DNA of 64,000 bases from Streptomyces sp. FIT100 (GTDB lineage: Bacteria > Actinomycetota > Actinomycetes > Streptomycetales > Streptomycetaceae), in the NCBI RefSeq assembly GCF_024584805.1, contig NZ_CP075715.1, forward strand, positions 3,282,026-3,346,025. Direction: 5' to 3'. This document shows positions 16,285-24,524 of this stretch, piece by piece (positions within the stretch are counted from its first letter, which is position 1; every line of letters begins with the position of its first letter). The notes under the pieces were generated by a model that was not told where the DNA came from, did not search any database, and saw nothing but the letters and a program-made list of their open reading frames with translations. Made by a program: the position numbers and the translations under genes.

Positions 16285-16745
16285 TCACCGCCCGGCAGCG
16301 GTCTGGCTGGCCCTCCATTCAGGAGCCTCGGGCGTGTCCTGGAACTCCAGGAGGTGCTGTCCGGCGAGCCGCTGCAGGGCGGCGCGCACGACTGCCGGTG
16401 TGACGTAGAAGAACTCCCGGCGTAGGTTTACCCGGTTGACGCGGCGGGACTCGAACTCCTGGTGCAGGCGGCGTTCCAGGCCGACGGCGTCCTCACTGAA
16501 GATCAGGGCGTGTACGTCGAAGCGGAAGGGGACGGACGCGTCCCCGAGTTCGATGACGCGGTCCATGGGATCGAGGCGCCGGGTCATACCGATCTTGACC
16601 ATGCGTTCGCCGAACGCTCCGACGTTGGAGATGACGTAGACGTATCCGGCCCGGATGTTGGCCTCGCGGGCCTCGACCGCCTCCAGTTCGGCGCCCAACT
16701 CGGCGAGTTTTCCTTCGAGTTCGGCGATGGCGGCCTCATCGCCGG
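16285..16745 (-). pseudogene. C-terminal fragment of a GIY-YIG (T5orf172/DUF4041) protein
   Basis: About 150 residues are convincing: a coiled-coil start (AIAELEGKLAELGAELEAVEA) then a GIY-YIG-like nuclease domain with GYVYVISNVGAFGERMVKIG, MTRRLDPMDRVIELGDASV and the end RREFFYVTPAVV. In DUF4041 proteins this follows several hundred residues; here the open frame continues to 17217 but turns into sequence without that character where the transposase fragment begins. Function in intact relatives is not well established; they are frequent in phage and plasmids. Confidence 0.75.
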
Positions 16746-16799
16746 TGCCGGGTTGCCGAGTACCAGGGAGCCGACGGATCAGGTCTACCCCGGCCGACC

Positions 16800-16980
16800 G
16801 CTGACACCAGCTCTCCGCAAACCAGAGGTGGTCGACGTCTCTCACGCCAACGTTCGCGCCGCAGAAGACCAGGCCATGGCTACCCTCAAGGCTTGGCGGC
16901 TCCTGCGCAAGCTCCGTTGCAGCCCGAGCCGCATCACCGAGCTCGTCCGGGCGGTCCTCGCTCTCCAACTCAACATCCTG
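16800..16980 (+). pseudogene. C-terminal fragment of an IS5-family (DDE_Tnp_4) transposase
   Basis: The plus strand reads SHANVRAAEDQAMATLKAWR then LLRKLRCSPSRITELVRAVL, the very conserved end of Streptomyces IS5-type transposases (HxxIRALxEQAMATLKTWRLLRKLRC). The catalytic Glu is represented by the E of AEDQ. N-terminal and DDE parts are missing and no terminal inverted repeats are evident. Its insertion or recombination cut the DUF4041 gene. Confidence 0.7.
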
Positions 16981-17248
16981 ATGGATACCCAGACTCCGGG
17001 CGTTGCCAGCGAGGAAGCGATCCTTCGAGGAGCGCACCGGATCCACCGCGTCCCCTTGCCCTCTGTGAGGTAACGCTTCCGCTTCCCCACCATGGCCACT
17101 TCCCCAGGATCGAAGAATCCAGCGTCCAGGTGTCGAAAGTTCGGGGGGCCGCTCCACTCGACCCTGCCCCTGCACCTCGGCCTCGCCCTCGCCCCGTCCG
17201 GGGCCCACGCCGGGCACTCACAGAAGGGGAATCTTGAGTAAGTCCAGA

Positions 17249-17254
17249 TATAAT
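17249..17254 (+). promoter_or_regulatory. Consensus -10 box upstream of the ATPase gene
   Basis: A perfect TATAAT in an AT-rich patch unusual for this genome lies 30 bp before the GTG at 17284. No good -35 is seen at the right distance (a TTGAGT is only 9 bp upstream). Confidence 0.45.
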
Positions 17255-17283
17255 AAACCCACCTATCCATACAGAGGTGTGCC

Positions 17284-18753
17284 GTGGACAAACCTGCCGA
17301 GATGTTCGACCGCGACTTCGAGTGGGCCGAGCTGACCCGCTTCGCCGCCCTACCCGGCCCGCGCGCCACCCTCGGCGTGGTCTCCGGCCGCCGCCGCCAG
17401 GGCAAGACCTTCCTCCTGGACGCCGTCACACGGGCAAGCGGCGGCTTCATGTTCACCGCCACCGAGACCACCGAAACCGACGCCCTGCGACAGTTCGGCG
17501 AAGCCCTCGCCCGCCACCGCGACCAGCCCACCCCGTTCCGCTTCGCCCACTGGGACGAGGCCGTCACCGAGCTCATGCGCATCGCCGACAGGGGCGGCCC
17601 CACCGTCGCGGTCATCGACGAGTTCCCCTTCCTCGCCAAGGCCTCCCCCGCCCTCCCCTCGATCATCCAGCGCGCCCTCGACCCCGCCGCCCAGCACACC
17701 AACACCCCCGTACGGCTCCTGCTGTGCGGCTCCGCCCTGTCCTTCATGGGCGGACTCCTCGCCGGCAACGCCCCGCTGCGCGGCCGCGCCGGCCTGGAAC
17801 TCGTCGTCCCCACCCTGGACTTCCGCCTCGCCGCCGAGTTCTGGGAGATCACCGACCCGCGCACCGCGCTGCTCACCCACGCCATCGTCGGCGGCACCCC
17901 CGCCTACCGCCGCGAGTTCACCCAGGGCGACGCTCCCGCCGGTCCCCACGACTTCGACGCCTGGGTCACCCGCGCCGTCCTCAATCCCGCCCGTCCGCTC
18001 TTCCGCGAGGCCCGCTACCTGCTCGCAGAGGAACCCGAACTCCACGACACCGCGCTCTACCACTCCGTCCTGGCCGCCATCGCCGCCGGAAACGCCGCAC
18101 GCGGCGGCATCGCCGACTACCTCGGCCGCAAGTCCACCGACCTCGCCCACCCGCTCAGCGTCCTCCAGGACGTCGGCATGATCACCCACGAGGCCGACGC
18201 CTTCCGCCGCAACCGCTCCGCCTACCGCATCGCCGAACCTCTCATCGCCTTCTACCACGCGGTCATGCGCCCCGCCTGGGGCGATCTGGAACGCCCCGGA
18301 CGCGCCCCCGCCGTCTGGCGCCGCGCCCAGTCCACCTTCCGCAGCAAGGTTGTCGGCCCGCACTTCGAACAGGTCTGCCGCGAATGGGCCCGCTGGCACG
18401 CGTCCCCCGCAACCCACGGCGGGCAGGTCACAAGGGTCGCCAGCGGGACCGTCAACGATCCTGCCGCGAAGACCAGCCACGAAGTCGACATCGCGGTCCA
18501 TGGCGAGACCGACAGCGGCCGCGAAACACTACTCGCCATCGGCGAAGCCAAATGGAACGACGTCATGGGAAAGGGCCACCTCGAACGTCTCCAGCACATC
18601 CGTGCTCTCCTCACCGCACGCGGCACCGCCACCGACGTCACCCGGCTACAGTGCTACAGCGGCACCGGCTTCACCGACGAACTGCGCCACCTCGCCGAGA
18701 ACGACCCCGCCATCCAGCTGATCGATCCAGTTCGCCTCTACCACAGCGACTGA
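17284..18753 (+). CDS. AAA-type ATPase with C-terminal nuclease-like domain (COG1672/DUF234 type)
   Basis: 489 residues. Walker A GRRRQGKTFLLDAV at about 36-49, Walker B VAVIDEFPFL near 115, then a helical lid and a winged-helix-like segment, and a C-terminal region VDIAVHGETDS...AIGEAKWND that carries the D...ExK pattern of PD-(D/E)XK folds. This is the architecture of the archaeal-type ATPase/DUF234 family, common on mobile elements; activity in cells is mostly unproven. GTG start has AGAGGTG upstream. It is the only intact gene in the element and may be a defence or stabilising function. Confidence 0.85.
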   Translation: MDKPAEMFDRDFEWAELTRFAALPGPRATLGVVSGRRRQGKTFLLDAVTRASGGFMFTATETTETDALRQFGEALARHRDQPTPFRFAHWDEAVTELMRIADRGGPTVAVIDEFPFLAKASPALPSIIQRALDPAAQHTNTPVRLLLCGSALSFMGGLLAGNAPLRGRAGLELVVPTLDFRLAAEFWEITDPRTALLTHAIVGGTPAYRREFTQGDAPAGPHDFDAWVTRAVLNPARPLFREARYLLAEEPELHDTALYHSVLAAIAAGNAARGGIADYLGRKSTDLAHPLSVLQDVGMITHEADAFRRNRSAYRIAEPLIAFYHAVMRPAWGDLERPGRAPAVWRRAQSTFRSKVVGPHFEQVCREWARWHASPATHGGQVTRVASGTVNDPAAKTSHEVDIAVHGETDSGRETLLAIGEAKWNDVMGKGHLERLQHIRALLTARGTATDVTRLQCYSGTGFTDELRHLAENDPAIQLIDPVRLYHSD

Positions 18754-18786
18754 CCCGGTCGCAGTCACCGCCCCTGTACGGGGAAC

Positions 18787-18930
18787 ATGGCCTCCGGATG
18801 GAAGCGCGCCGGAAACCGCCGTCCGGCAGCCGTCTCCCCACCGCCCGCCGAATTCGAACAGATCATCCAGGAAGTGGGCCGGGAGGCGACCCAGACTGAG
18901 CAGTTCCCGAACGGAGCAGGAGCGAGCTAG
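18787..18930 (+). CDS. Possible 47-codon ORF after the ATPase gene
   Basis: ATG at 18787 follows GGGGAA and the frame stops at TAG 18930. The product is basic at its start (GWKRAGNRRP) and has an amphipathic EFEQIIQEVGREATQTEQF. No family recognised; it could be the end of a lost gene. Low confidence. Confidence 0.3.
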   Translation: MASGWKRAGNRRPAAVSPPPAEFEQIIQEVGREATQTEQFPNGAGAS

Positions 18931-19014
18931 CCTGCAGTCAGGCAGCTGACCTGCAAAAACAGCGAACCATCAAGCCTGCGGAGGACGGATAAGTAAACGT
19001 ATGATCATGCCCCC

Positions 19015-19054
19015 AAAGCGGGGGTCGCAGGTTCGAATCCTGCCGGGGGCACAG
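19015..19054 (+). repeat. attR-like site: second copy of the tRNA-derived 40-bp repeat
   Basis: Repeats 15928-15967 with one mismatch and then shares CTGACCAG after three differing bases. It lacks the 5' half of the tRNA, so it is the right junction of the integrated element. A short palindrome TTACCTC-AC-GAGGTAA follows at 19071-19086. Confidence 0.88.
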
Positions 19055-19126
19055 TTTCTGACCAGCGCGTTTACCTCACGAGGTAAGGCGGACGGCGTTC
19101 AAGGCCGACTAGACGGCAGCCGAGTC

Positions 19127-19320
19127 CCGCCGGGGAACGCCCCTGCCGAGCGCTACAAAGCGCTCGTCGAGACGTTCGGCAACGGCATGCTCGACGGTTT
19201 CCGCCGTGTGTTCATGCCGGACGAGCTGATCAAGAGCACCGAGCTGGCGGCGAGGCTGAATCAGGCGGGCTGGGAGCTGCATCCGTCGTTTCCCGCCTCG
19301 GGCGGACCGGTGCCCTGGAT
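19127..19320 (+). pseudogene. Possible gene tail just outside attR
   Basis: The plus strand carries a plausible protein stretch (ERYKALVETFGNGMLDGF, RRVFMPDELIKSTELAARLN) that runs on into the 3' end of the opposing membrane protein gene without a proper start. It may be the end of a chromosomal gene cut by the element. No family recognised. Confidence 0.3.
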
Positions 19321-20592
19321 GGGCAACGAGCACGAGCAGCCGCTCCGGTCCGCGGGGGGATACTCCCGCTGTCCGACGTCCTCGCCACCGTCGTCGGTAG
19401 GTGCGGACGGCGCGGCGGCGCACAGGGCGCCGAGCACGTACGGCAGATCCTCGGTGCCCGCGCCGATCAGCACCCGTGCCCCGGGCGCCGGTCCGCCCAC
19501 GGCCTCGCACTCGGCGACGAGCGGGAACTGCTCCTCCTTCGGCCCGGGCTCCGCCGACCCGTCGGTGCGCCGGTAGCCGAACCGAAGCCGCAGCGGGTCG
19601 TCCCGGTGCGGAGACCGCACCCGGACCAGCCGCAGCGCCCCGGGGAACGGCTGTACCCCGAAGGTGCCGGTACCCGTGGCCGGTCCGGGCACGGCAGCAA
19701 GCCCCTGCGGGCCCGTCCGCAGCCACCCCGCCGACAGTGCCTTCCACGGGCCCGGCCCCCACACGGCACCGGGGAAGCGGCGCTCGGTCACCGGCGCGAG
19801 GGGCTCTATCCGGTCCAGCGCCGGCAGCCTGCGCCGTACCCACCAGTGCGCCCAGCAGGCCATGCCCACCGCGCTCACCGCGCCCACGACACCCGCGGTC
19901 CACACCATCGCGCGTGGCGAGGATGCCGAGAACAGCGCGCCCAGGGCCCCGCCGAGCCCCGCCATGGTGAAGGTCACCCCCGGAGCCGCCGTCTGCCAGG
20001 GCCAGTTCAACCGGGACGCACCCCCGCGCACGATCCGCCACAGCCCCGCCCACAGAGCCGCCGCGCCCAGCCCGGCGACGGCCGCCCCGAACGCGGCGGG
20101 CGGCGTGAACTCCCGGCCGGGATAGTGCGCTGTGCGGATCGTCCGCTCTTCTCCGCCCGCCGAGACCTCCAGCAGCCGCACCGAATCGCGCCACCAGTAC
20201 AGGGTCGCCTCGCCGCGCCCGCCGGCAGCGGCTTTGATGACGTCCTCGTCTGCACGGTCGACACGCAGCGTGAGGGCCAGCGGGCGCCCGTCGGACCGGC
20301 CGAACTCGATCAGGTAACGGTCACCACCCCTTGTTTCCCGCTTCCGTAGGACGTCATCCACCGCCACCGGCTCCGCCCGCAGACAGAAGGGCTCCCGGTA
20401 GAGATCCCCGCACACCTTCAGGCGGCCCGTGGCCCGCCCCTCGGCGTCACGTATCGCCAGGCGCGGGAAGCCGAGGTCGTCGGCGCGACCGCGCTCCGCG
20501 CTCTGCGCCAGCTGCCACACCACCCCGAACAGCACGATGGCCAGCACGACCCGCACCGTCCCCCACACCACGTCATGCACCCGCCCGCGCAC
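19261..20592 (-). CDS. Membrane protein of unknown function
   Basis: 443 residues. TM1 near the N-terminus (VRVVLAIVLFGVVWQLA), an extracytoplasmic stretch of about 120 residues with three Cys, then hydrophobic segments around PPAAFGAAVAGLGAAALWAG, PGVTFTMAGLGGALGALF and VWTAGVVGAVSAVGMACW, and a cytoplasmic tail. GTG at 20592 follows GGGAGG. The last 30 residues are antisense to the fragment at 19127-19320 and may be a read-through extension. Probably a Streptomyces lineage protein; no function is known to me. Confidence 0.7.
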   Translation of the reverse strand: MRGRVHDVVWGTVRVVLAIVLFGVVWQLAQSAERGRADDLGFPRLAIRDAEGRATGRLKVCGDLYREPFCLRAEPVAVDDVLRKRETRGGDRYLIEFGRSDGRPLALTLRVDRADEDVIKAAAGGRGEATLYWWRDSVRLLEVSAGGEERTIRTAHYPGREFTPPAAFGAAVAGLGAAALWAGLWRIVRGGASRLNWPWQTAAPGVTFTMAGLGGALGALFSASSPRAMVWTAGVVGAVSAVGMACWAHWWVRRRLPALDRIEPLAPVTERRFPGAVWGPGPWKALSAGWLRTGPQGLAAVPGPATGTGTFGVQPFPGALRLVRVRSPHRDDPLRLRFGYRRTDGSAEPGPKEEQFPLVAECEAVGGPAPGARVLIGAGTEDLPYVLGALCAAAPSAPTDDGGEDVGQREYPPADRSGCSCSLPIQGTGPPEAGNDGCSSQPA

Positions 20593-20979
20593 GAGCCCCT
20601 ACCTCCCTGCCCCGGACGTCAGTTGCGCCGGTGCTGCAGGTCAGAAGTCTGCCATCAGGGGGAATATCGAAGGAATGCGGGGAAAGGTGGTGTGCCAGCC
20701 AGCTGGCTGGCCGGCCGGCGGGTCAGCCGGTGCGGTTCAGTCGGCAGACCCCCTGGGCCCGAAGCGGACCGATCGTGATCCGGACTCAGGACGGAGTAGC
20801 GGCGTTGCTCGGCCCGCTCGTCGGTCCACTCGGCCAGGTTGAGCTCGTGAGGATCGACTCCATCGACTCCTTCGATGAACTGGTCGTAAGCCGTGCGGCT
20901 CAGCGCATCCGCTCCAAGGCGGACGCGATCGGCGGAAGCCCCGGCAGAGACGGACCGCAAGCCGTCCGTTCCGGACTGA
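20593..20979. other. 387-bp gap with no secure gene
   Basis: Open frames exist on both strands (minus 20655-20960; plus ending at 20990) but neither has a ribosome site or family features. The minus reading FIEGVDGVDPHELNLAEWTD looks faintly like a real protein fragment. A GC-rich inverted repeat (GCCAGCTGGCTGGCCGGCC) lies near 20697-20716. Confidence 0.4.
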
Positions 20980-21867
20980 TCAACAAGTGACCAGTCGGTC
21001 TCCCCCGTTCATCTCCGCGAACTCCGCTGTCGCAGCCTGCGCCATGGTGACGAAACGTGCTGTCAGGGGGTGCCCACCGTGCGAGGGGTGGACCAGATTG
21101 AGGGGGACCGTCGGTGCGTCCGGGATGGCGAGGAATGATACGAAGGGGTGGATATGCTGCCGCCCGACGAATTCGGGGACGACCCCCATGCCCTTACTGG
21201 AGGCGACGGCCTCAAGCCATTCGTCGAAGTTGCTGCACACCACGGAGACACCGGGCCGGTGTTCCGTCGGCCAGTCGGCCAAGTTGGTCGTACCACTCAC
21301 TTCGTTCAGGACGAGTTGGTGATCGGCGATCTCCCGCCAACTGATCTCGTGCCGTTCGGCGAGTTCGGAACGTGTGGAGACCGCTACGACCCTCCGCTCG
21401 TGCAACAGCGTGACGACTTCCATGCCCGGAGCCGTGAGCCGGCCCCTCAGGATCGCGATGTCGGCATCACCGCGATCCACTCCCGCGAGCTTCGCATCAT
21501 GCCTGTGCGCCTGGACCGATACGCCGGTTTCCTCCTCGAAGCGCGCGATGACCTCTTGGGGCCATCCCGTGGGAAACCCCCATGCGAAGCCCACACGGAA
21601 GGTGTCGTCGTCCGACTCGGGGCGCAGCGCCGCCTCCAACTGCGGCAGTAGCACATGAAGTCGGTCATAAAGACTCTCACCGGCCGGCGTGAGGGTCACG
21701 TGCCGGGTGGTCCGTTCCAACAGGCGCCGGCCGAGCAGTTCCTCCAGGCGACGGATGTTGCGACTGAGTGTCGGCTGGGACACGTTCATGCGCTTCGCGG
21801 CCCGGGTGAAGTGCTTCTCGTCCGCCAAGGCCAGGAACCCACGCAGGTGATGCAGCTCGATGCTCAT
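20980..21867 (-). CDS. LysR family transcriptional regulator
   Basis: About 295 residues. N-terminal winged HTH: LRGFLALADEKHFTRAAKRM then NVSQPTLSRNIRRLEELLG, followed by a periplasmic-binding-like effector domain (FRVGFAWGFPTGWP onward). ATG at 21867 begins MSIELHHL, the usual LysR start; longer frames lack support. It is transcribed in the same direction as the cupin and exporter genes upstream of it, not divergently as most LysR genes are, so its target is less obvious. Likely controls region C. Confidence 0.88.
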   Translation of the reverse strand: MSIELHHLRGFLALADEKHFTRAAKRMNVSQPTLSRNIRRLEELLGRRLLERTTRHVTLTPAGESLYDRLHVLLPQLEAALRPESDDDTFRVGFAWGFPTGWPQEVIARFEEETGVSVQAHRHDAKLAGVDRGDADIAILRGRLTAPGMEVVTLLHERRVVAVSTRSELAERHEISWREIADHQLVLNEVSGTTNLADWPTEHRPGVSVVCSNFDEWLEAVASSKGMGVVPEFVGRQHIHPFVSFLAIPDAPTVPLNLVHPSHGGHPLTARFVTMAQAATAEFAEMNGGDRLVTC

Positions 21868-22006
21868 GGAGAGCAGCATATGAAGTGGCGTGAAAGCAAC
21901 TGGGGCGCGCGTCGGCCATGTACGGGTCACTGGTCCGACGCGGTGCTCTCACTGAACTGAGCGGCGGGCTCCGCGTCGGACCGGCTTCCCTTCGTCCAGG
22001 GGGACT

Positions 22007-22381
22007 TCAGTCCCGGTACTCCTCCTCCGTCACGTGCTCCTGCCACTCGGTCGGGCCGTCCGTGACGGCGATGTGGGTCATGAACGTCCCCGCTGCCGCG
22101 CCGTGCCAGTGCTCCTCACCCGGGTGGCAGATCACCGTGTCACCAGCCCTGATCTCCTGGCGTTCCCCTCCCCGGGACTGCACGACTCCCACGCCTTCCG
22201 TGACGTGGAGCACCTGGCCGGCGGGGTGCCGGTGCCAGGCGCTGCGCGAGCCGGGCGTGAACAGCACGTTGCGCACTTCGGCGTTGGCGGTCGCTCCGAT
22301 ACGCGGCCACAGCCAGACATCGCCGGAGAAGCGCTCGTCGGGACCCTTGGTCGCATCGCCCGGGTGACGGTTGACGTCCAT
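22007..22381 (-). CDS. Small cupin protein
   Basis: 124 residues, one cupin barrel. Motif 1 reads RSAWHRHPAGQVLHVTEGVG (the HxHxxGQ...G metal site) and motif 2 GDTVICHPGEEHWHGAA. Proteins like this accompany carboxymuconolactone decarboxylases and short oxidoreductases. The AAGGAG at 8 bases fixes the ATG at 22381. It likely holds a divalent metal; reaction unknown. Confidence 0.85.
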   Translation of the reverse strand: MDVNRHPGDATKGPDERFSGDVWLWPRIGATANAEVRNVLFTPGSRSAWHRHPAGQVLHVTEGVGVVQSRGGERQEIRAGDTVICHPGEEHWHGAAAGTFMTHIAVTDGPTEWQEHVTEEEYRD

Positions 22382-22419
22382 GGCATGAACTCCTTGATGG
22401 TTGAACGGTCATGGTTGAT

Positions 22420-22458
22420 GGTTGGCAGGAGAGGAATTGGTGGTTGGCAGGAGAGGAA
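22420..22458. repeat. Direct repeat in the cupin leader
   Basis: GGTTGGCAGGAGAGGAA occurs at 22420-22436 and 22442-22458 with a 5-base spacer, preceded by two degenerate copies of ATGGTTGA. It sits between the exporter stop region and the cupin start. Confidence 0.85.
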
Positions 22459-22499
22459 GGAGTGCGCCGCCGTCGACAGACGGTGCGGGACACCCCGGT

Positions 22500-23990
22500 T
22501 CAGCGCTTGGCGGCGGCCTCCCCCGCCCCGGCCTTTCCCGCCCCGGCCTTTCCCGCCCCGGCCTTTCCCGCGAGCACGATCAGGGCTGAGGCGGCGATCG
22601 AGAGCGCGGCCAGAACGGCGTTGGTGGTGTTGAACGCGTCCTGCGGCGCCCCGCCGCGGGCGGCGAGGTCCAGGTACACGGTGCCGATGACGGCCACGCC
22701 CAGGACTCCGCCGACCTGCAGCGTCGTGTTGAACAGGCCGCTCACATCGGGCGCGAAGCGGGCTTCGACGGATTCGGTCAGATGGGTCAGGGTGCCGCTG
22801 AACGCGGCGCCGTAGCCGATGCCGCCGATTCCGAGGAGGACGGTCAGCCAGAGGGTGCTCTGGGCGCCGGCCGCCACCCCGGCGAAGGCGATCGCCATCA
22901 GGAGACCTCCCGCCGGCGCGGCAAGCCTTCTGACGCGCGCAGGCAGCCGGCCGAGGAGGGGGCCGACCAGGGCGAATGTCGCCACCCAGGAGATGGGAAT
23001 CACGCCGGAATAGGCCGCGCTCCGGCCGAGACCCTGTTGCAGGTAGAGGGCCAGGACGAACAGGAGCGCGAAGTAGCCGGCGCGGGTGGCGGCCTGGGAC
23101 ACCAGCGCGAGGGCCACGTGCCTACGGGCGAGCAGCGCGACGTTCATCAACGGGCTGCCCCCGCGGCGCGCGATGCCCTGCTCGACCTTGGCGAAGAGGA
23201 CGAACGCCGGCAGGGAGCCGGCGAGACACAGCCACGTCCACAGCGGCCAGCCGGCGTCCCGCCCGAGCACCAGAGGGGTCACCAGCAGGAACAGGCCGAG
23301 CGACAGAAGCCCGACGCCGCGCATGTCGAGCTTCTTGTCCCGTTCGGTCTCGTCGTCGGGCAGGAAGACGAACGAGGTGATCAGCAGGACGATGCCGATC
23401 GGCACATTGATCAGGAAGATCGGCCGCCACCCGGCACCCAGGATGTCCGCCTGCACCAGGATGCCGCCCAGGGCCTGGCCGATGACGGAGCTGACCCCGA
23501 GGACACCGGTGTACGCGCCCAGGGCTCTCCGCCGGGCGGCGCCGTCGAAGTGCACCTGGATGCTGGTCAGGACCTGCGAGACCATCAGGGCCGCCCCGAT
23601 GCCCTGCACGACTCGCGCGCCCACCAGAGTGGCGCTGTCGGGCGCGAGTCCGCAGGCGAGCGAGGACAGCGTGAAGACGGCGAGGCCCCACAGATAGACC
23701 CGTCGCCGGCCGCGGATCTCGCCCAGCCGGGCACTGGTGATGAGCAGCATGGCGTACACAAGGGTGTACCCGGAGACGATGAGTTCCAGTTCGCCGCCGG
23801 ACGCGTGCAGGCGATCACGGATCGAGGGGACCGCGACGTTGACCACGGCGATGTCCACGTTTCCGAGGAACATCCCGCCCAACAGCGAGGCCAGCATCCA
23901 GCCTTGCCGCGCTCCGCGCCGCGCCGGCAGCCCTTGACGCGCCCCGGTTCGCGTCGGCTCGTGTGCAACTGACGTGTTCAAGGAATCCAC
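22500..23990 (-). CDS. MFS exporter, DHA2-like 14-TM family
   Basis: About 496 residues with about 14 hydrophobic segments. TM1 has GGMFLGNVDIAVVNVAVPSI and the following loop SARLGEIRGRRRVYLWG is MFS motif A; GARVVQGIGAALMVSQVL fits motif C-like antiporter features. The GTG at 23990 is supported by position relative to the palindrome at 23999; upstream frame lacks hydrophobic character. The C-terminus is three copies of AGKAG encoded by a 15-bp tandem repeat (22520-22565). Likely exports the region C product. Confidence 0.88.
   Translation of the reverse strand: MDSLNTSVAHEPTRTGARQGLPARRGARQGWMLASLLGGMFLGNVDIAVVNVAVPSIRDRLHASGGELELIVSGYTLVYAMLLITSARLGEIRGRRRVYLWGLAVFTLSSLACGLAPDSATLVGARVVQGIGAALMVSQVLTSIQVHFDGAARRRALGAYTGVLGVSSVIGQALGGILVQADILGAGWRPIFLINVPIGIVLLITSFVFLPDDETERDKKLDMRGVGLLSLGLFLLVTPLVLGRDAGWPLWTWLCLAGSLPAFVLFAKVEQGIARRGGSPLMNVALLARRHVALALVSQAATRAGYFALLFVLALYLQQGLGRSAAYSGVIPISWVATFALVGPLLGRLPARVRRLAAPAGGLLMAIAFAGVAAGAQSTLWLTVLLGIGGIGYGAAFSGTLTHLTESVEARFAPDVSGLFNTTLQVGGVLGVAVIGTVYLDLAARGGAPQDAFNTTNAVLAALSIAASALIVLAGKAGAGKAGAGKAGAGEAAAKR
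22515..22570. repeat. 15-bp tandem repeat encoding the exporter tail
   Basis: Three copies of GGCCTTTCCCGCCCC (plus strand) encode KAGAG repeats at the C-terminus of the exporter. The 15-bp period keeps frame on slippage. Confidence 0.8.
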
Positions 23991-23998
23991 CCCGAGAG

Positions 23999-24018
23999 TG
24001 TAACTACTAGTATGTACA
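23999..24018. promoter_or_regulatory. 20-bp imperfect palindrome, candidate operator of the exporter gene
   Basis: The sequence TGTAACTACTAGTATGTACA is symmetric around TACTAGTA, with only two mismatched base pairs. It lies 9 bp upstream of the exporter GTG, in an AT-rich patch likely to hold the -10. TetR-type repressors bind such sites; the TetR gene at 31073-31651 is a candidate. Confidence 0.6.
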
Positions 24019-24063
24019 GTCGCAATCGGCGCCGAACGACGGCCGAACGACGGCCCGGCAGCG

Positions 24064-24465
24064 CTAGACCGCGTCCCGCTGCACCAGCTGGAACTGCATT
24101 CCGTCGGACGTCTCGGGCCGGGTCCAGGCATTGAGGTTCGGGCCGACCGGCACGGGCTCGGTGGTGGTGAACTCGACCCCGAGGCCCTGGACCGCCTTGA
24201 TGATCCGGGGTACGTCGTCGACCTCGACGCCGATGTGCTCGATGCGGGCCTGGTTACCGTCACCGAGCCGACGCCGGCGGGACTCCTCGGTCGTGGGCTC
24301 GATGAGCTCGATCCGGCCGTCCCCGCACTGGTAGAACGCGATCCTCACGTTGCGCTCGGGAACGTCCTGCGCTCGTTCCAGACGCATACCCAGGCTCTCG
24401 AGGAACGCCTTCGCCTCGTCGATGTCGTCGACCACCACGCCGATGTGGTCGATGCGCTTGAACAT
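24064..24465 (-). CDS. VOC-family protein (methylmalonyl-CoA epimerase-like)
   Basis: 133 residues, two beta-alpha-beta-beta-beta units: MFKRIDHIGVVVDDIDEAKAF and ARIEHIGVEVDDVPRIIKA. Metal-ligand positions are visible: His in IDHIGV, a Glu in GRIELIEP, His in IEHIGV, and a final acidic/Gln region (GMQFQLVQ) where epimerases carry Glu; the last ligand appears to be Gln. AGGAGG fixes the ATG. Sequence style is that of methylmalonyl-CoA epimerase and related dioxygenase-fold enzymes, but the neighbours point to a pathway role. Confidence 0.82.
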   Translation of the reverse strand: MFKRIDHIGVVVDDIDEAKAFLESLGMRLERAQDVPERNVRIAFYQCGDGRIELIEPTTEESRRRRLGDGNQARIEHIGVEVDDVPRIIKAVQGLGVEFTTTEPVPVGPNLNAWTRPETSDGMQFQLVQRDAV

Positions 24466-24501
24466 GTACGCCTCCTGATGTCGGTCCGACCGTCCGTCGG
24501 C

Positions 24502-24521
24502 CGGTCGGTCGGTCGGTCGGT
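24502..24521. repeat. Five CGGT units in the VOC leader
   Basis: Perfect tetranucleotide repeat, flanked by further CGG/GTC-rich near copies (24481-24501), between the cupin stop and VOC start. Confidence 0.85.
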
Positions 24522-24524
24522 GGT

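Larger units (their letters stand above)
15928..19054. mobile_element. Decayed integrative element in tRNA-Arg(CCU), about 3.1 kb
   Basis: Bounded by the 40-bp direct repeat. Content: C-terminal remnant of an integrase next to the tRNA, fragment of a GIY-YIG/DUF4041 gene, fragment of an IS5-type transposase, and one intact ATPase gene. No complete integrase, excisionase or replication gene remains, so it cannot move by itself. It most likely derives from an actinomycete integrative conjugative element by deletion. Confidence 0.8.

Noticed and set aside
20331..20990. 219-codon plus-strand ORF
   Set aside because: First half is antisense to the membrane protein gene; second half has no start or recognisable fold.
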